Assembly (NCBI GenBank): GCA_964403505.1
Contig: CAYOFP010000003.1
Span: 1 to 64,000 of the forward strand
Source: CAKSEI01 sp964403505
Lineage (GTDB): Bacteria > Bacillota > Clostridia > Oscillospirales > CAG-272
DNA: 64,000 bases
Reading direction: 5' to 3'
The notes beneath the pieces were generated by a model, which did not search any database, had not been told where the DNA came from, and saw nothing but the letters and a program-made list of their open reading frames with translations. A program made the position numbers and the translations under genes. Below, piece by piece: positions 1-6,046 of this stretch. The stretch's first letter is position 1. Each line of letters begins with the position of its first letter.

Positions 1-107
1 TCACAAATTTCGTCGGCAGAGGCTCTACTCTTGCCTCCTCAATTTGTATCGTCTGACGAAAAATCTGTCGGCGCAATTGCACCGTCAGAATTATGCGGTA
101 TTGCCTT
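1..107 (+). repeat. Right part of a dispersed MITE-like repeat (copy 1, cut by window edge)
   Basis: This segment matches 22427-22533 almost base for base: the same order of GTCGGCAGAGGCTCTACTC, CTGACGAAAAATCTGTCGG and GCGGTATTGCCTT, with about ten differences. It ends in the same terminal inverted-repeat half (GCGGTATTGCCTT). The left half lies outside the window. Its end is about 10 bp before the znuA start codon, so the element makes up most of the visible leader of that operon. It was identified only by comparing the two copies within the window. Confidence 0.85.
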
Positions 108-117
108 AGGTAACCAA

Positions 118-1026
118 ATGAGAAAAATAACAGTAATTTTATTGATTATATGCACATTATTTATGACGGTGTCCTGCGCCGTACCTGCAAGAGAGGACGG
201 TACTTTTCATATCGTGTCGTCGGTATATCCGGGGTATGATTTTCTTCGCAATATCACGGACGGTGCAGAGGGGATGACGCTTTCGCTTCTCGTCTCGGGT
301 GGGGTCGATATGCATAATTATCAGCCGACGGCTGATGATATTATCTCTCTCTCGAGCGCCGATCTTGTGGTTTACACCGGGGGCGTCAGCGAGGAATGGA
401 TAAGCAATGCACGCAAAGATAACGACCGTTCCCTTGTGATGATGGATACGGTAAATGCACTGATCGAGGAGAGCGTCGAGGGGATGGAAACCGACGGCGA
501 TGAGGGCGATGAATACGACGAGCATGTATGGCTCTCGCCGAAAAATGCGATATCCATATGCCGTGCGATCTGCGATAAGCTGTGTTCGCTCGATGTGAGA
601 AATGAGCAGATATATCGGGCAAATACCGATCAGTATATTGATAGGTTAAATGAGCTTAACGGTTTATACGAGACTGTAATATCGGCATCGGAAGGCGATA
701 CACTGATATTTGCAGGGCGTTTTCCGTTCCGGTATTTATGCGAGGATTACGGCTTAAAATACTATGCGGCGTTTCCCGGATGCTCGGCTGAGACGAACGC
801 ATCGTTTTCGACCGTAGTATTTCTTTCCGAAAAGGTAAAGGAACTCTGCGTCCCCTGCGTTATCGTGATAGATAATGACGATAGCTCTATTGCCGAAAGC
901 ATAATAAAGACCTCATCGAGCGATGCGAAGATATGCCGTCTTATCACCATGCAGACGGTAGCGGACGGGGAGTATATCGAAATAATGAAAGAAAATCTGG
1001 AAGTAATCAAAGAGGCACTCAGGTAA
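118..1026 (+). CDS. znuA: Metal (Zn/Mn) ABC transporter substrate-binding lipoprotein, ZnuA/AdcA family
   Basis: Extracytoplasmic solute-binding protein of a cluster A-I metal importer; it captures Zn2+ (or Mn2+) and delivers it to the ZnuB-ZnuC complex. I start it at ATG 118 (302 aa) because this gives a clean lipoprotein signal: basic MRK, a hydrophobic core, then the lipobox TVSC with Cys20. Starting at 31 would put repeat-derived sequence before the signal peptide. Family ligand motifs are visible: DMHNYQP (His66) and EHVWLSP (His136), the latter preceded by a short acidic loop in place of the usual His-rich loop. The segment RFPFRYL where some homologues have a third His is usual for the Firmicute branch. 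The stop overlaps the start of the ATPase gene (TAATG). The ribosome binding site is weak (AGGT). No Zur box was recognised. Confidence 0.9.
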   Translation: MRKITVILLIICTLFMTVSCAVPAREDGTFHIVSSVYPGYDFLRNITDGAEGMTLSLLVSGGVDMHNYQPTADDIISLSSADLVVYTGGVSEEWISNARKDNDRSLVMMDTVNALIEESVEGMETDGDEGDEYDEHVWLSPKNAISICRAICDKLCSLDVRNEQIYRANTDQYIDRLNELNGLYETVISASEGDTLIFAGRFPFRYLCEDYGLKYYAAFPGCSAETNASFSTVVFLSEKVKELCVPCVIVIDNDDSSIAESIIKTSSSDAKICRLITMQTVADGEYIEIMKENLEVIKEALR

Positions 1027-1733
1027 TGGCACTGATAAAAGCGGAAAATATTGCCCTCGGATATGAGGGAAGGACAGTTGTAAGCGATATAAATTTCACG
1101 GTATCGGAGGGGGATTATCTCTGTATCGTGGGGGAAAACGGCTCGGGAAAATCGACGCTGATCAAGGCTCTTCTTGCACTCGAGAAGCCTGTTTCGGGAA
1201 AGATAAACTACGGAGACGGGCTGAAAAAGAACGAGATCGGATATCTTCCTCAGCGTATGGCGCAGGATGTGGATTTTCCTGCATCGGTCTATGAGGCGGT
1301 CATGAGCGGATGTATCAATAAGAGCGGATTTTTCCGTGCAAAGGCAAATAAAGCGCTTGCCGAGAAAAACATGTGCCGTATGGGTATATCGGATCTTGCC
1401 CGCCGTCCTTACCGTGAGCTTTCGGGCGGACAGATGCAGCGTGTGCTTCTTGCTCGGGCGCTGTGTGCGGCGGATAAGGTACTGCTGCTCGACGAGCCGG
1501 TAGCAGGACTTGACCCCGTCGTGACAAAGGAATTATACGACATAATAAGAGAGTTGAATAAAGAGGGACTTACGATCATCATGGTGACTCATGATATAGA
1601 TCCTGTCGTAAATGATGCGAAAACCGTGCTTCACCTTGACGGAACACAACGCTTTTTCGGTTCCCGCACCGATTATTTTGCATCTGATGCAGGAAGGCTC
1701 TTTGCGGCGAACAGCGGAGAAAAGAATGTTTGA
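1026..1733 (+). CDS. znuC: Metal ABC transporter ATP-binding protein, ZnuC/AdcC family
   Basis: ATPase subunit that powers metal uptake by the neighbouring permease. Using ATG 1026 the protein is 235 aa, normal for the family. The order of motifs is canonical: Walker A GENGSGKST (residues 36-44), signature LSGGQ (132-136), Walker B VLLLDEP (152-158) and an H-loop VTHD near residue 191. Longer reading frames starting upstream at 933 overlap znuA and lack sense. The gene overlaps znuA by one base and znuB by eight, so the three are translationally coupled. Substrate assignment rests on the family of the binding protein next door; Mn2+ instead of Zn2+ remains possible. Confidence 0.93.
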   Translation: MALIKAENIALGYEGRTVVSDINFTVSEGDYLCIVGENGSGKSTLIKALLALEKPVSGKINYGDGLKKNEIGYLPQRMAQDVDFPASVYEAVMSGCINKSGFFRAKANKALAEKNMCRMGISDLARRPYRELSGGQMQRVLLARALCAADKVLLLDEPVAGLDPVVTKELYDIIRELNKEGLTIIMVTHDIDPVVNDAKTVLHLDGTQRFFGSRTDYFASDAGRLFAANSGEKNV

Positions 1734-2550
1734 TAAGATAATATATTATTTTTCATATCCTTTTGTGAGATATGCGCTTGCGGCTGTGGTGCTTATATCG
1801 CTTTGCTCGGCACTGCTCGGCGTTTCGCTCGTTTTGCGGCGGTATTCCATGATCGGCGACGGGCTCTCGCACGTTGCCTTCGGCGCTATGGCGATCGGCA
1901 CGGTCGCATCGGTTAGCAATACCATGCTCATCACCCTTCCGGTCACGGTGCTTGCCGCCGTTGTGATACTCTGTGCGAAGCGCATGAGGGGAGACGCCTC
2001 TGTCGCCGTGCTTTCCGTCTCGGCGCTCGCTCTCGGTTATCTTTTGCTCTCGGTATTCAAAACGTCGGCGAATATTTCCGGTGACGTATGCTCGAGCCTG
2101 TTCGGCTCGGCTACGGTACTGACGCTGACCGTGTCTGACGTGGCGCTTTGCATTGCGCTTTCCGCCGCAGTTATCGCTTTTTTCCTATTGTTTTACAATA
2201 AGCTTTTTGCTCTCACATTCGATGAGGATTTCGCACGGGCCTGCGGTGTAAATACCGAGTTATATAACCTTGCGCTCGCCGTTATCACGGCGGTAGTTAT
2301 CGTTATTGCGATGAAGCTGGTAGGCGCACTCCTCATATCGGCGCTCATCATTTTCCCGGCGCTTTCTGCCATGAGTATTTTCAAGAGTTTCAAGAGCGTC
2401 ACGCTCGCATCGTGTATGATCGGCGTTTTTGGCGCATTTGCAGGCGTTATGATATCCCTTCTCGCCTCGACCCCGACAGGACCGACGGTGGTCATGTGCG
2501 ACCTTGCAGTATTTCTCGTTTTGCAAATTGTGCGAAAGATTCATATATGA
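1726..2550 (+). CDS. znuB: Metal ABC transporter permease, ZnuB/AdcB family
   Basis: Integral membrane channel subunit of the metal importer (ABC-3 family). Starting at ATG 1726 gives 274 aa with about eight hydrophobic segments; the family-typical N-terminal stretch LLGVSLVLRRYSMIGDGLSH is present, as is the later KLVGALLISALIIFPA segment. ATG 1726 has GGAGA just upstream and lies inside the end of znuC, as expected for a coupled operon; the longer frame from 1612 would be out-of-frame znuC sequence. It is the last gene of the operon and is followed by a hairpin at 2560-2583. Confident on family, less so on which metal. Confidence 0.92.
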   Translation: MFDKIIYYFSYPFVRYALAAVVLISLCSALLGVSLVLRRYSMIGDGLSHVAFGAMAIGTVASVSNTMLITLPVTVLAAVVILCAKRMRGDASVAVLSVSALALGYLLLSVFKTSANISGDVCSSLFGSATVLTLTVSDVALCIALSAAVIAFFLLFYNKLFALTFDEDFARACGVNTELYNLALAVITAVVIVIAMKLVGALLISALIIFPALSAMSIFKSFKSVTLASCMIGVFGAFAGVMISLLASTPTGPTVVMCDLAVFLVLQIVRKIHI

Positions 2551-2559
2551 AAAATTAAA

Positions 2560-2588
2560 GAGAGTCGGACACTGCCGACTCTCCTTTC
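2560..2588. terminator. Intrinsic terminator between convergent genes
   Basis: A perfect 9-bp stem GAGAGTCGG / CCGACTCTC (2560-2568 and 2575-2583) with a 6-nt loop. CTTTCGT follows on the plus strand and an A-rich run precedes it. It sits between the 3' ends of znuB and the minus-strand gene at 2594, so it probably serves both. Confidence 0.75.
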
Positions 2589-2593
2589 GTATA

Positions 2594-3262
2594 TCAATTT
2601 ATTTTCCATATGGGTTTATCTTCCGCTTTGCAAACGCCTTTGTCTTTGATAAGCAGTCTTCCGCATTTTGTGCAATAATCCTCTTTCTTGTCAGTATACA
2701 TGCCGCAGAAGATACAGTCGACGTCGTGGCGGCCGCTGTCCAATATCTGCGTGTATTTGCACCATTTGTAATGACGGACACGGTTTCCGACTGTGAGGTT
2801 TGCAACGCACGGGTCGTCAAGAGCGTATCTGCGTATTTCATACCACTTTTCTTTGCCCGAGGCAAGACGTACTTTGGCGCTCACGGCCGTCTTGAATTGC
2901 GAATTCAACATTTGATTTGCATGCCGTGCGATATATCCGCCGCCCATAAGCCCTGCGGCGAGCGTGGTTTTGCGTTCGTATTTGATTTCGAGGACCTCAC
3001 CCTCGAAGTCTCTGTCTTTTATGTACCATATTACTTTTGAAAAGAAAAGCGGAGGGATGTACAGTATTACCAGCAATAATACGATTCGGGAAACATAGTT
3101 GACATCCATGTGAAAACGGTCGAGCATGCCGGCCTTTGCGATCAGATAATATGTCATGAGCGCATAGTAAAGGAGCAGAGCGATAACTCTTATGACAAAG
3201 CTTCTTGCAGCGATCGTTTTTAAGCCGTTCGGCAGGGGGATTCGATGTTCATTTGCTTTCAT
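2594..3262 (-). CDS. Two-helix membrane protein with C-terminal zinc ribbon, function unknown
   Basis: 222 aa from ATG 3262, chosen because GAGGTG lies 9 bases upstream; a longer frame from 3337 would begin inside the promoter. Two hydrophobic segments occur in the first half (around residues 22-45 and 58-80), with KVIWYIKDRDFEGEV after the second. A soluble domain follows, then a C-terminal four-cysteine zinc ribbon (CIFCG ... CTKCG) close to the end. No enzyme motif was recognised. The gene is monocistronic, with its own promoter at 3285-3314 and the shared terminator at 2560. Proteins of this layout are common as uncharacterised membrane proteins in Clostridia; I assign no function. Confidence 0.7.
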   Translation of the reverse strand: MKANEHRIPLPNGLKTIAARSFVIRVIALLLYYALMTYYLIAKAGMLDRFHMDVNYVSRIVLLLVILYIPPLFFSKVIWYIKDRDFEGEVLEIKYERKTTLAAGLMGGGYIARHANQMLNSQFKTAVSAKVRLASGKEKWYEIRRYALDDPCVANLTVGNRVRHYKWCKYTQILDSGRHDVDCIFCGMYTDKKEDYCTKCGRLLIKDKGVCKAEDKPIWKIN

Positions 3263-3284
3263 ATTCTCTTCACCTCTTTGTAAT

Positions 3285-3314
3285 ATAATATCATATCTTT
3301 CTATGATATGACAA
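3285..3314 (-). promoter_or_regulatory. SigA-type promoter of the zinc-ribbon membrane protein gene
   Basis: Reading the minus strand: TTGTCA (3314-3309), 18-bp spacer, TATTAT (3290-3285), then GAGGTG and the ATG at 3262. One mismatch from consensus in each box. Confidence 0.55.
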
Positions 3315-3376
3315 TAAATAATGTGCAGAAATTGCATATTAATCTATTATTTCGGTGTAAATTTTGAAGAATAGCA

Positions 3377-3405
3377 TTTACTTATCGAGGAATTTGTGAT
3401 AAAAT
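3377..3405 (+). promoter_or_regulatory. Promoter of tRNA-Arg
   Basis: TTTACT (3377-3382), 17-bp spacer, TAAAAT (3400-3405). The predicted start near 3412 is 6 nt before the mature tRNA 5' end. Confidence 0.55.
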
Positions 3406-3417
3406 AATAAAAAATAT

Positions 3418-3494
3418 CTGCCCGTGGCACAGCTGGATAGCGCGTCAGACTCCGACTCTGAAGGTCAGCGGTTCGAATCCGCTCGGGCAGGCCA
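3418..3494 (+). tRNA. tRNA-Arg(CCG), CCA encoded
   Basis: A cloverleaf folds by hand. The acceptor stem CTGCCCG (3418-3424) pairs with CGGGCAG (3484-3490). The D-arm lies around AGCTGGATAGC. The anticodon stem TCAGA/TCTGA has loop CTCCGAC, giving anticodon CCG. The T-arm is AGCGG-TTCGAAT-CCGCT. The discriminator is G3491 and CCA is encoded at 3492-3494. One A-C mismatch occurs in the D stem (G-C, C-G, A.C, C-G). It decodes the arginine codon CGG. It is a single-gene unit with its own promoter and a terminator immediately downstream. Confidence 0.95.
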
Positions 3495-3495
3495 G

Positions 3496-3526
3496 AAAAA
3501 ACCTCGTCGAAAGACGAGGTTTTTTC
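3496..3526 (+). terminator. Intrinsic terminator of tRNA-Arg
   Basis: Stem ACCTCGTC/GACGAGGT (3501-3508, 3513-3520) with a GAAA tetraloop, flanked by A6 on the left and T6 on the right. Confidence 0.92.
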
Positions 3527-3530
3527 AACT

Positions 3531-3694
3531 AAATCCGTCCTGCGGACGGGTGAAATCCATCAAAGATGGATGAAATCATTTCATGATGAAATCCTGCTTC
3601 GCAGGGATAAGAGGACGGATTTAATTTCATTTGAAACCGCAAGGTTTCAAATTTCATCCGAGCAACGCTCGGATTTCATCGCGCTTTGCGCGAT
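3531..3694. repeat. Hairpin-array element 1 (seven consecutive small palindromes)
   Basis: Between the tRNA terminator and ybaK lies a run of back-to-back perfect hairpins with 1-4 nt loops: CCGTCC-TGC-GGACGG (3535-3549), TCCATC-AAA-GATGGA (3556-3570), ATTTCAT-G-ATGAAAT (3578-3592), CCTGC-TTC-GCAGG (3593-3605), ATTTGAAACC-GCAA-GGTTTCAAAT (3629-3652), ATCCGAGC-AAC-GCTCGGAT (3656-3674) and ATCGCGC-TTT-GCGCGAT (3678-3694). Most are separated by GAAAT or ATTTCAT. In addition AAATCCGTCC (3531-3540) can pair with GGACGGATTT (3613-3622), an alternative to the first hairpin. The region has no coding frame of its own. It resembles the array at 5846-5998 in design but not in sequence. Confidence 0.85.
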
Positions 3695-3738
3695 TTCATT
3701 TTAATGAGAGTACATTGCAAATGTATCTTTTTGCGCTT

Positions 3739-4230
3739 TTAATCCATCAATATATCCGCCGTGATTCCTTCGGTCGCACGGATGAGGTCGGCAGGGGACA
3801 TTTCTATCTGATATCCGATCTTTCCGGCGCTGACCATGACGGTATCTATCATTGTTATAAAATCGGAATACACCGTTTTGAATTTCTTTTTCATCCCGAT
3901 GGGACTGCATCCGCCGCGGATGTATCCCGTGAGCGGCAGGAGCTCCTTGACTGCTATCATTTCGAGCGATTTTTCGCCGACGGCCTTTGCCGCCTTTTTG
4001 AGGTCGAGCCCCTCGCATACGGGAAGTACGAAAACATAGCATTCTTTACTCGGCGCACGGGTGACGAGGGTCTTATAGACCTGCATGGGGTCCTGCCCCA
4101 TGAGCTCTGCCACGCTCTCGCCGTCGACCGCCTCGTTTTCTGTGTGCGGATATTCGTGTATTTGGTATGCAATGCCCAGCCCCTCGACGAGGCGCATGAC
4201 ATTGTTTCTGAATTCTTTTTCTTTTGCCAT
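3739..4230 (-). CDS. ybaK: Cys-tRNA(Pro)/Cys-tRNA(Cys) deacylase, YbaK/EbsC family
   Basis: 163 aa; a stand-alone editing enzyme that hydrolyses cysteine mischarged onto tRNA-Pro. The YbaK fold is recognisable throughout: YQIHEYPH near the N-terminus, QVYKTLV with the conserved Lys, LDLKKAAKAVGEKSLEM, and GYIRGGCSPIGMKKK, the conserved glycine-rich segment. Length is normal (about 155-165 aa). It follows the DUF6472 gene with a one-base overlap (TGATG), so it is the last gene of smpB-DUF6472-ybaK. Function is inferred from the family; family members differ in which tRNA or amino acid they edit. Confidence 0.9.
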   Translation of the reverse strand: MAKEKEFRNNVMRLVEGLGIAYQIHEYPHTENEAVDGESVAELMGQDPMQVYKTLVTRAPSKECYVFVLPVCEGLDLKKAAKAVGEKSLEMIAVKELLPLTGYIRGGCSPIGMKKKFKTVYSDFITMIDTVMVSAGKIGYQIEMSPADLIRATEGITADILMD

Positions 4231-4421
4231 CAGTTTTGCTTTTGCACGCTCTTGTATTCGTTATAAAACTTATAGTAGGGACATCCCTTGTGTTTGCCCG
4301 TCATAAAGCGTACCATTTCATCCTCATCGAGCGAGAGGGTGCAGACATCCTCCTCATAATCTTCGTCATAATCATAATATACGCAATCTTCGCACCGTCC
4401 GTTCTGATTTTCTAATTCCAT
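4230..4421 (-). CDS. Small acidic Cys-containing protein, DUF6472-like
   Basis: 63 aa. Layout CEDCVYYDYDEDYEEDVC ... CPYY with a very acidic centre and the phrase LDEDEMVRFM. Four cysteines in CxxC, C and C positions suggest a small metal-binding knuckle. I recognise this as the widespread clostridial short protein annotated DUF6472; no function is known. It overlaps smpB by 10 bases upstream and ybaK by one base downstream, so it is translated as part of this operon. The tight overlaps and family conservation support it being real despite its size. Confidence 0.8.
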   Translation of the reverse strand: MELENQNGRCEDCVYYDYDEDYEEDVCTLSLDEDEMVRFMTGKHKGCPYYKFYNEYKSVQKQN

Positions 4422-4882
4422 TTTTCTTTTCCTTTTTCGTATCTTTCGATATCACGCTCGGCCTGCTTTTTTGCATCGGCGTCACGCTTGTCATAGAGCT
4501 TTTTACCCCGGCAGAGTCCCACCTCGACCTTGATTCTGGGACCGCTGTAATATAGCGACAGAGGCACGAGCGTCAGTCCCTGTTTTCCGACGGTGCCGAG
4601 CAGGCGCATGATCTCACGCTTGTGCATGAGCAGCTTGCGCTCACGCATGGGAGGCGGATTGAATATATTGCCGTGGTCGTATGGGCTGATATGCAGACCG
4701 ACTACCCACATTTCACCGTTTTCGATATGGCAGTAGCAGTCCTTCATATTGCATCCGCCGGCACGGATACTCTTGATTTCCGTGCCTGTCAGTGCGATGC
4801 CTGCCTCGTATGTTTCATCTACAAAATAATCGTGATACGCCTTCTTATTCTGAGCGGCGTATTTTCTTTTTTCGTTTGCCAT
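4412..4882 (-). CDS. smpB: SsrA-binding protein SmpB
   Basis: 156 aa, the usual length. SmpB binds tmRNA and places it in stalled ribosomes for trans-translation. Visible landmarks: the N-terminal NKKAYHDYFVDETYEAGI, TGTEIKSIRAG, the central HISPYDHGN, and the basic C-terminal tail GKKLYDKRDADAKKQAERDI that mimics the anticodon arm. Start ATG 4882 is preceded by GAGG at proper distance and by a promoter at 4907-4935. It leads the operon smpB-DUF6472-ybaK. No tmRNA gene is present in this window. Confidence 0.97.
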   Translation of the reverse strand: MANEKRKYAAQNKKAYHDYFVDETYEAGIALTGTEIKSIRAGGCNMKDCYCHIENGEMWVVGLHISPYDHGNIFNPPPMRERKLLMHKREIMRLLGTVGKQGLTLVPLSLYYSGPRIKVEVGLCRGKKLYDKRDADAKKQAERDIERYEKGKEKWN

Positions 4883-4906
4883 TATTGTTCCTCATTTCTC
4901 ACAAAT

Positions 4907-4935
4907 ATTATATTATATTAAAGCGTAAAAATCAA
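4907..4935 (-). promoter_or_regulatory. Promoter of smpB operon
   Basis: Minus strand: TTGATT (4935-4930), 17-bp spacer, TATAAT (4912-4907), then GAGGAACAATA before the smpB ATG. Confidence 0.65.
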
Positions 4936-4957
4936 GGAATAGGGTGATAATATACTT

Positions 4958-5806
4958 ATGAAAAAGAAATTTGTTATGTTTTTCGGCGATTTTGTCTGGG
5001 CATTCGCCGGGGCGGTCCTTTTTGCTTGTGCGATCAATATGTTCTTTCTTCCCGGCGGTATCGTAAACGGCGGTATTTCGGGTCTTGCGACGGCGCTCGA
5101 TTTGCGCTTCGGGGTGCATATCGGACTGGTTATGCTCCTTGTCAATATTCCGCTTATTATCGCAAATGCCGCAGTTTACGGGGTGCGCTTTGTTCTGCGC
5201 AGTGTGATCGGGGTAGTGCTCGTCTCCTTCTTTACCGATACCCTCGTTTTCTTCCCCGTGAGCGTGACAGATCCGTTTCTCTGCTCGGTGATCGGCGGAG
5301 CGCTCATGGGTCTTGCGTGCGGACTGATATTCTCTCACGGATATAATACGGGCGGTACCGACCTTATTGTTTTCTTAGTGAGAAAACGATATAAGCGCAT
5401 CAGCACGGGCAGTATCATTCTGATCGCCGATTTTATTATCATAGTTACCTCAGCTGTGCTTTTAAATAACTATCTCGGCGTTTTTTATTCGGTGCTTACG
5501 GTCTATGTGCAGAGCGTGGTCGTTGATATGGTGCTTTCGGGCGCTGAGCGCTCAAAACTCGTGCTCGTCGTGACGGAAAATGCGAAGGAGGTCGCATCGG
5601 CGCTCTCGGGCCTCGGCAGGGGAGTAACGGTGCTCCACGGGTATGGCTATCATACCGAGCGTACTAAGGGCATTCTGATGTGTGCGCTCAGACGGCATGA
5701 GCTGTACCGTGCAAAATCGGCGATCGCCGCCACCGATCCTGCTGCTTTTACGATCCTGCTCGATTCTTCACAGGTGATCGGCGAAGGATTTGTCGAAAAA
5801 CTTTGA
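4958..5806 (+). CDS. YitT family membrane protein (DUF161 + DUF2179)
   Basis: 282 aa. The N-terminal two thirds contain about five to six hydrophobic segments with the YitT landmarks FFLPGGIVNGGISGLATAL, SHGYNTGGTDLI, and VYVQSVVVDMVLSGA. The C-terminal cytoplasmic DUF2179 domain has RGVTVLHGYGYHTERTKGILM followed by a basic stretch, resembling a GlnB-like small domain. The physiological role of YitT proteins is not settled; they are abundant in Firmicutes and are thought to be transporters. Start ATG 4958 has AGGGTG 11 bases upstream, a rather long spacing; a GATAAT box 6 nt before the ATG has no good -35 partner. Transcribed divergently from smpB. Confidence 0.9.
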   Translation: MKKKFVMFFGDFVWAFAGAVLFACAINMFFLPGGIVNGGISGLATALDLRFGVHIGLVMLLVNIPLIIANAAVYGVRFVLRSVIGVVLVSFFTDTLVFFPVSVTDPFLCSVIGGALMGLACGLIFSHGYNTGGTDLIVFLVRKRYKRISTGSIILIADFIIIVTSAVLLNNYLGVFYSVLTVYVQSVVVDMVLSGAERSKLVLVVTENAKEVASALSGLGRGVTVLHGYGYHTERTKGILMCALRRHELYRAKSAIAATDPAAFTILLDSSQVIGEGFVEKL

Positions 5807-5834
5807 GATTTATATAGAATTAAATATTATTTTG

Positions 5835-6018
5835 TGTTATAATATTGCACAGTTGCATAAGAGCAAACTGCTCTTATGCAGGGCGCTTATGCGCCTTGCC
5901 GTCCGCTTAGCGGACGGAGTGCATATTACAACGTGAGCGACTGCTGCGCATAGCGCAGCGAGAAATCACAGATTTCTCTGCAAAATCGGAGATTTTGCGT
6001 CGCGATATGTTATAATAT
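5835..6018. repeat. Hairpin-array element 2 flanked by an 11-bp direct repeat
   Basis: Six consecutive perfect hairpins: TGCATAAGAGCA-AAC-TGCTCTTATGCA (5854-5880), GGCGC-TTAT-GCGCC (5882-5895), CCGTCCGC-TTA-GCGGACGG (5899-5917), GCTGCGC-ATA-GCGCAGC (5943-5959), GAGAAATC-ACA-GATTTCTC (5960-5978) and GCAAAATC-GGA-GATTTTGC (5980-5998). Identical 11-mers TGTTATAATAT bracket the array (5835-5845 and 6008-6018), each carrying a TATAAT box. This is what a target-site duplication, or a duplicated promoter -10 region, would leave. It lies in the leader of the MATE-topB operon. No coding frame was found. Confidence 0.85.
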
Positions 6019-6046
6019 ACGGGTTGTTATAAAGGAAGTGAAAAAA

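Noticed and set aside
2504..3040. 178-codon plus-strand frame across 3' end of znuB and the zinc-ribbon gene
   Set aside because: Crosses a terminator and lies antisense to a better-supported gene with promoter and ribosome binding site.
3531..3694. CRISPR array after tRNA-Arg
   Set aside because: Palindromes differ in sequence and there are no equal-length spacers or cas genes.
3418..3706. tRNA-Arg as an integration site for a mobile element
   Set aside because: No integrase and no direct repeat of the tRNA 3' end in the following sequence; only the hairpin array lies there.
4412..4957. tmRNA gene next to smpB
   Set aside because: No space for a 350-nt RNA and no tag-peptide or alanyl acceptor structure; the gap holds promoters only.
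4941..4958. Fifth leaderless promoter, before the YitT gene
   Set aside because: GATAAT stands 6 nt before the ATG, but no -35 box exists at 16-18 bp and AGGGTG could serve as a ribosome binding site.
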